This document shows, in pieces, positions 60,936-64,000 of a stretch of DNA of 64,000 bases. The stretch lies in contig OZ020267.1 of assembly GCA_963971225.1 (NCBI GenBank), positions 113,532,936-113,596,935 of the forward strand, read 5' to 3'. Numbering within the stretch: the stretch's first letter is position 1; every line of letters begins with the position of its first letter. Under the pieces are notes generated by a model. That model saw nothing but the letters and a program-made list of their open reading frames with translations. It was not told the origin of the DNA and did no database searches. This DNA is from Melieria omissa. Taxonomy: Eukaryota > Arthropoda > Insecta > Diptera > Ulidiidae. Both the position numbers and the translations under genes were made by a program.

Positions 60936-61872
60936 GAACTATGGACAACTATGGATACGCAAAATGAACCAAAATGCGAGAGCGCAAAGTGTTAATCAGT
61001 CATCGTTGGTTCGGTTACCTCGGAGCTGTTTGCACAGCATTTAGCAAACATTTCGAAAAATATTTATTTGTGCCAAAATTGTGCTCTGTCTTCTGATTAG
61101 CGTTTGGGTTTCTTGCTAACGGCAAATAATACTGGTTTGTGTTCGATGATTAATATTTCCTTTGTTATTGGTATCTAATATTATGTGTGTTAATATTTTG
61201 AATGAAGTTTTTTATAGATTCTGAAAATATTTGAAAAAAAAACCTCGTCACACTTAAATGACACAACAATGCGACGTGGTTTACCGCAGAAATTCTCGAC
61301 GTTCACATGTGCTAAAATATTTATTGTTGTAAGTCGATAATGAATATGGATGAGAAACAAACAAACAAATTTCACTGTCTAAAAATATGTCGGCATATAA
61401 ATGCCAAAGTGAGTGGTTTGACTAGTTTTTTTATGTATTTAGAATACACATACTTCGGTTTGTGGTTAATATTCATTCATTCGTACTCAATGATGACGTA
61501 GACAGAACTTGATTAGTAGACAAATATTGGAATTTTGAGTGGTTAACACGAATTTTTGTTGAATTGTTCTGGGTGTTTTATGGAAATTCAGAATGCATAT
61601 TTTTTGAGTACAGGGAATTTTTAAAAAGTAAAAAACGAAGTTTTAAAAGGTACTTTAGTTGGGGATTATTTGACAATAAAGCTGATCTTTTTGGTTTCAT
61701 TGAATTCAATTTCTACTAGGGTCCATTGATTTACCAGTAGAAACTAAACTAAACTAACTATACTAAGATAAATCAAGATCCCTCATGGGATCAAATGCAG
61801 ATACAAAACATATAAACAACAGACAGAGACACTGTCAGTCACACTTCAACGAGTAAGAGAACAAGTAGTTGT

Positions 61873-61885
61873 GATAAATTTTATC
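61873..61885. promoter_or_regulatory. Paired inverted GATA motifs
   Basis: GATAAATTTTATC, two inverted GATAA words, about 560 bp upstream of the proposed serpin start site. GATA factors act with Rel factors on fly fat-body immune genes. Short motif, so weak evidence. Confidence 0.3.
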
Positions 61886-62410
61886 AAGTTAACCTCAAAT
61901 TGTTTCACCTCATTTTTGCTTCTCTTTTTTAGGCGTGAGTTTCTCTACAATAATAATTTCTTGTCTTCTTGAGATCATAAAATTGGAAAGTTTTTACATT
62001 AATAGTTTTTAGTGCAAAATGTTTTTTATATAATTTCTTATTCGCTGGGTTTTGTATACTTTTAACTGCTTTGCTGCGCTTCTCCCTCGCTCTCTCTCTG
62101 CCTCCCTTTTCCCGTCTTGTTAATTCCCAAACAGTGATTATGCAATAAATGTGTCCCAAAATAAAACCCAATGACGTCTGCACATATCCGAAATACTGAA
62201 TGGCAGAAATTTCCTGCCTTGTGTCACTAATTACTCGCCCCGCGCCGGGTACGAGTGCACTTCGCACCGTGTAAGCAGGTAAATATTTTTAGAAATCAAC
62301 AAACCCAGCAGCTCGCACAGAGCTGCGCCCATACGAGAACTCGGCACTCGGCAGCGCTCTCGCTCGCTCGCTCTGGCCGCGATCGGCGCTTGGACGGCAC
62401 CAAACTGGTT

Positions 62411-62474
62411 TTTAAAGCTTTCATCTCGCGTCGATTGAGTCATTCGCAGCGACAACTTTGCAACGTGCGGTTCA
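62411..62474 (+). promoter_or_regulatory. Candidate core promoter of the serpin (TATA-like, Inr, partial DPE)
   Basis: TTTAAAG at 62411-62417 lies 31 bases before the A of TCATTC (62440-62445), an arthropod initiator match. GGTTCA at +28 to +33 (62469-62474) fits the DPE consensus at five of six positions. The implied 5' UTR (62442-62622) has no upstream ATG. Spacing is what makes this credible; each motif alone is weak. Confidence 0.5.
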
Positions 62475-62622
62475 ACTCGGCGCAGTGCGATTTCGTGTGC
62501 GATTACCAAATAATTCAAGAACAGCAAAAACAAAAACCACTGCTTGTTGTGCGAGTAAACAAAGCGTGTGAAATTACAACAACGTCTAATAAAAAAGTGT
62601 TGATCAAGTTCCATTAGTCAGA

Positions 62623-63948
62623 ATGATAGCTGCACAGTCGAATCTGCTACGATCGCTGCTGCTGCTGTGTGGCGCTTGGCTCACGCTGACTGCGGCACTG
62701 CCGCAGCTACCGGCGCAGGCCAGCGGAGTCTTCTCGCTCTCACCGCAAGCGTACGAGTCGAGCTTGGCGCCGACGTTGTCGCCCGCCTATGACGACTACG
62801 ACTTCTACGTGCCGTACCGCAGCGACACGCACGACAGATTCTCATGGGCGCTGCTCAAGTCGGTGCTGCGCCCAGAGCCGGCCAACGTCATTGTCTCGCC
62901 GTTCTCCGTGAAGCTGGTGCTGGCGCTGCTGTCCGAGGCGGCCGGCAACAACTCGCAGACGCAGTGCGAGCTCTACGGCACGCTGACTGACATCCGCCAG
63001 CCGGACAACCTGCGCGGCTTCTACAAGAAGGTGCTCAGCTCGCTGAAGAAGGCCAATCCCTACTATGTACTCAATCTCGAGACGAAGCTCTTCACCGATG
63101 TTTCCATCGAGCCGCAGCAGCGCTACGCTGCCATGCTGCAGAGCTACTACGACACCACAATTGAGCGACTGCCCTTCGCCGATGCGCAGCGATCGGCGGC
63201 CACCATCAACGGCTGGTGCTCCAATGTCACCAACGGGCGCCTGCAGCAGCTGGTCACCGACGAGCAGGTGGAGAACAATGTACTCTTTATGGCCAATGTG
63301 CTGTACTTCAATGGGCTGTGGCGACGTCCCTTCAACGACAGCTTCGAGGGTGTCTTCTTCCGCACGGCGGACAAGCAGCAGCGCGTCGAGTACATGCAGC
63401 AGACCGACTACTTCTACTACTACAGCGACCCGGGCACCTTCGATGCGAAGATACTGCGACTGCCCTACAAAGGCAAAAAGTTCAGCATGTTCGTTCTGCT
63501 GCCAAAGACAATGGGCCACATCGATCAGCTGATGCAGGAACTGGCCAACGACCAGGTGAAGCGCATGCAGTGGATGATGGAGGAGACGAAGGTGCGCGTG
63601 ACAATGCCCAAGTTCCGCTTCGACTTCACCAAGGACCTGAAAAGCACGTTGCAGTCGATGGGCATCAACGACATCTTCACCGACGAGGCGTCGCTGCCAG
63701 GCCTGGCTCGGGGCGCCGCAGTTGCGGGCATGCTGAAGGTATCGAACATCTACCAGAAGAGCGGCATCGATGTGAACGAGCGCGGCACCGAGGCGTACGC
63801 CTCGACTGTGGTCGAGATCGACAACAAGTTTGGCGGCAGCAGCACAATTGAGGAGTTCAACGTCAATCAGCCGTTCGTATTCTTCATCGAAGAGGAAGTC
63901 ACCGGCAACATTATCTTTGCCGGCAAGGTGCTCGACCCAGCGCTATAA
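62623..63948 (+). CDS. Secreted inhibitory serpin, Spn27A-like
   Basis: This 441-residue single-exon frame is a complete serpin. An N-terminal hydrophobic stretch ([20 protein letters not shown]) is a signal peptide, so the product should act in haemolymph or the perivitelline space. A Tyr/Asp-rich linker precedes the serpin fold (about 70-439). The hinge reads [11 protein letters not shown], with Thr at P14 and small residues after it, typical of inhibitors. Counting from the hinge puts P1 at Lys402 and P1' at Phe403 in the sequence NKFG. That loop is shared by Drosophila Spn27A and Manduca serpin-3, which block the Easter and prophenoloxidase-activating proteases. [11 protein letters not shown] matches the serpin signature. 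N109, N201 and N238 are in glycosylation sequons. Length fits Spn27A (about 447). ATG 62623 has A at -3 and gives the signal peptide. Orthology rests on the loop and length, not on an alignment. Confidence 0.93.
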   Translation: MIAAQSNLLRSLLLLCGAWLTLTAALPQLPAQASGVFSLSPQAYESSLAPTLSPAYDDYDFYVPYRSDTHDRFSWALLKSVLRPEPANVIVSPFSVKLVLALLSEAAGNNSQTQCELYGTLTDIRQPDNLRGFYKKVLSSLKKANPYYVLNLETKLFTDVSIEPQQRYAAMLQSYYDTTIERLPFADAQRSAATINGWCSNVTNGRLQQLVTDEQVENNVLFMANVLYFNGLWRRPFNDSFEGVFFRTADKQQRVEYMQQTDYFYYYSDPGTFDAKILRLPYKGKKFSMFVLLPKTMGHIDQLMQELANDQVKRMQWMMEETKVRVTMPKFRFDFTKDLKSTLQSMGINDIFTDEASLPGLARGAAVAGMLKVSNIYQKSGIDVNERGTEAYASTVVEIDNKFGGSSTIEEFNVNQPFVFFIEEEVTGNIIFAGKVLDPAL

Positions 63949-64000
63949 TTCGACTGAGTCATCAAACGAAAGCGTTCCAAAGGGAAAAAAGTAGTATTTG
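63949..64000 (+). other. Start of serpin 3' UTR
   Basis: The window ends 52 bases after the TAA stop (63946-63948). No polyadenylation signal is visible within it. Confidence 0.6.

Larger units (their letters stand above)
60265..62400. other. Upstream region of the serpin gene
   Basis: No coding domain. Two candidate regulatory sites are listed separately. A CT-rich tract lies at 62078-62105 and a serpin-proximal GC-richer stretch starts near 62220. Confidence 0.5.

Noticed and set aside
62255..62617. 120-residue frame just upstream of the serpin
   Set aside because: It begins before the proposed transcription start, has no domain, and the predicted 5' UTR itself has no ATG.
62842..63519. 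225-residue minus-strand frame inside the serpin
   Set aside because: Shadow of a GC-rich, codon-biased coding sequence on the opposite strand.

Overview
The window looks like a piece of nuclear genome from a higher fly, most likely a tephritid fruit fly (inference). It is AT-rich, gene-poor and full of (CA/GT)n runs. Its only clearly intact host gene is a serpin with the reactive-loop sequence of Drosophila Spn27A. It also carries a tRNA-headed SINE and a LINE 3' end of types I recall as abundant in tephritids. No rRNA gene, functional tRNA gene, CRISPR array, operon or viral gene was seen.

Layout. 1-7.6 kb: intergenic DNA with a SINE-like fragment (1.5 kb) and a large (AATC)n tetranucleotide array (3.8-4.4 kb). 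7.58-11.09 kb: a young, 5'-truncated non-LTR retrotransposon with an intact 1140-codon frame (endonuclease part, reverse transcriptase, RNase H, CCHC) between perfect 12-bp target-site duplications. 11.8-14.3 kb: a MITE, tandem tRNA-like SINE heads and AT-rich tandem repeats. 15.0-16.9 kb: a hAT element with a perfect 8-bp duplication, itself hosting another inverted-repeat element. 19.2-20.1 kb: an internally deleted Tc1-like element. 22.1-23.0 kb: an internally deleted Mos1-like mariner with 30-bp terminal repeats. 24.1 and 44.2 kb: two copies of a hAT MITE. 30.9-31.8 kb: a TTAA-flanked element containing a LINE 3' end and a pogo/Tc1-type MITE. 34.1-36.4 kb: a ~153-bp tandem array split by a broken DD37E-type transposon. 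37.7-39.6 kb: hAT-like termini enclosing a decayed irritans-type mariner. 41.8-48.9 kb: several piggyBac-like TTAA MITEs, a SINE, a ~94-bp tandem array and an odd set of six CGGACGCGAC motifs. 50.8-52.8 kb: a diverged ~140-bp tandem repeat invaded by two MITEs. 54.8-56.4 kb: a 1.5-kb AGAAGT-type hexanucleotide array growing out of a LINE C-terminal remnant. 59.5-60.3 kb: a minisatellite and another TTAA element.

The right end holds the gene: a single-exon secreted serpin (62623-63948, +) with a plausible TATA/Inr promoter about 180 bp upstream, plus a palindromic kappaB-like site and a paired GATA site further upstream. In Drosophila Spn27A restrains Toll-pathway and melanization proteases, so Rel/GATA-type sites upstream would fit, but that is inference. 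The rest of the window is essentially a stratified transposon graveyard; many element boundaries could be fixed to the base by terminal repeats and target duplications. No multi-gene system was found. Small exons of spliced genes cannot be excluded by eye.
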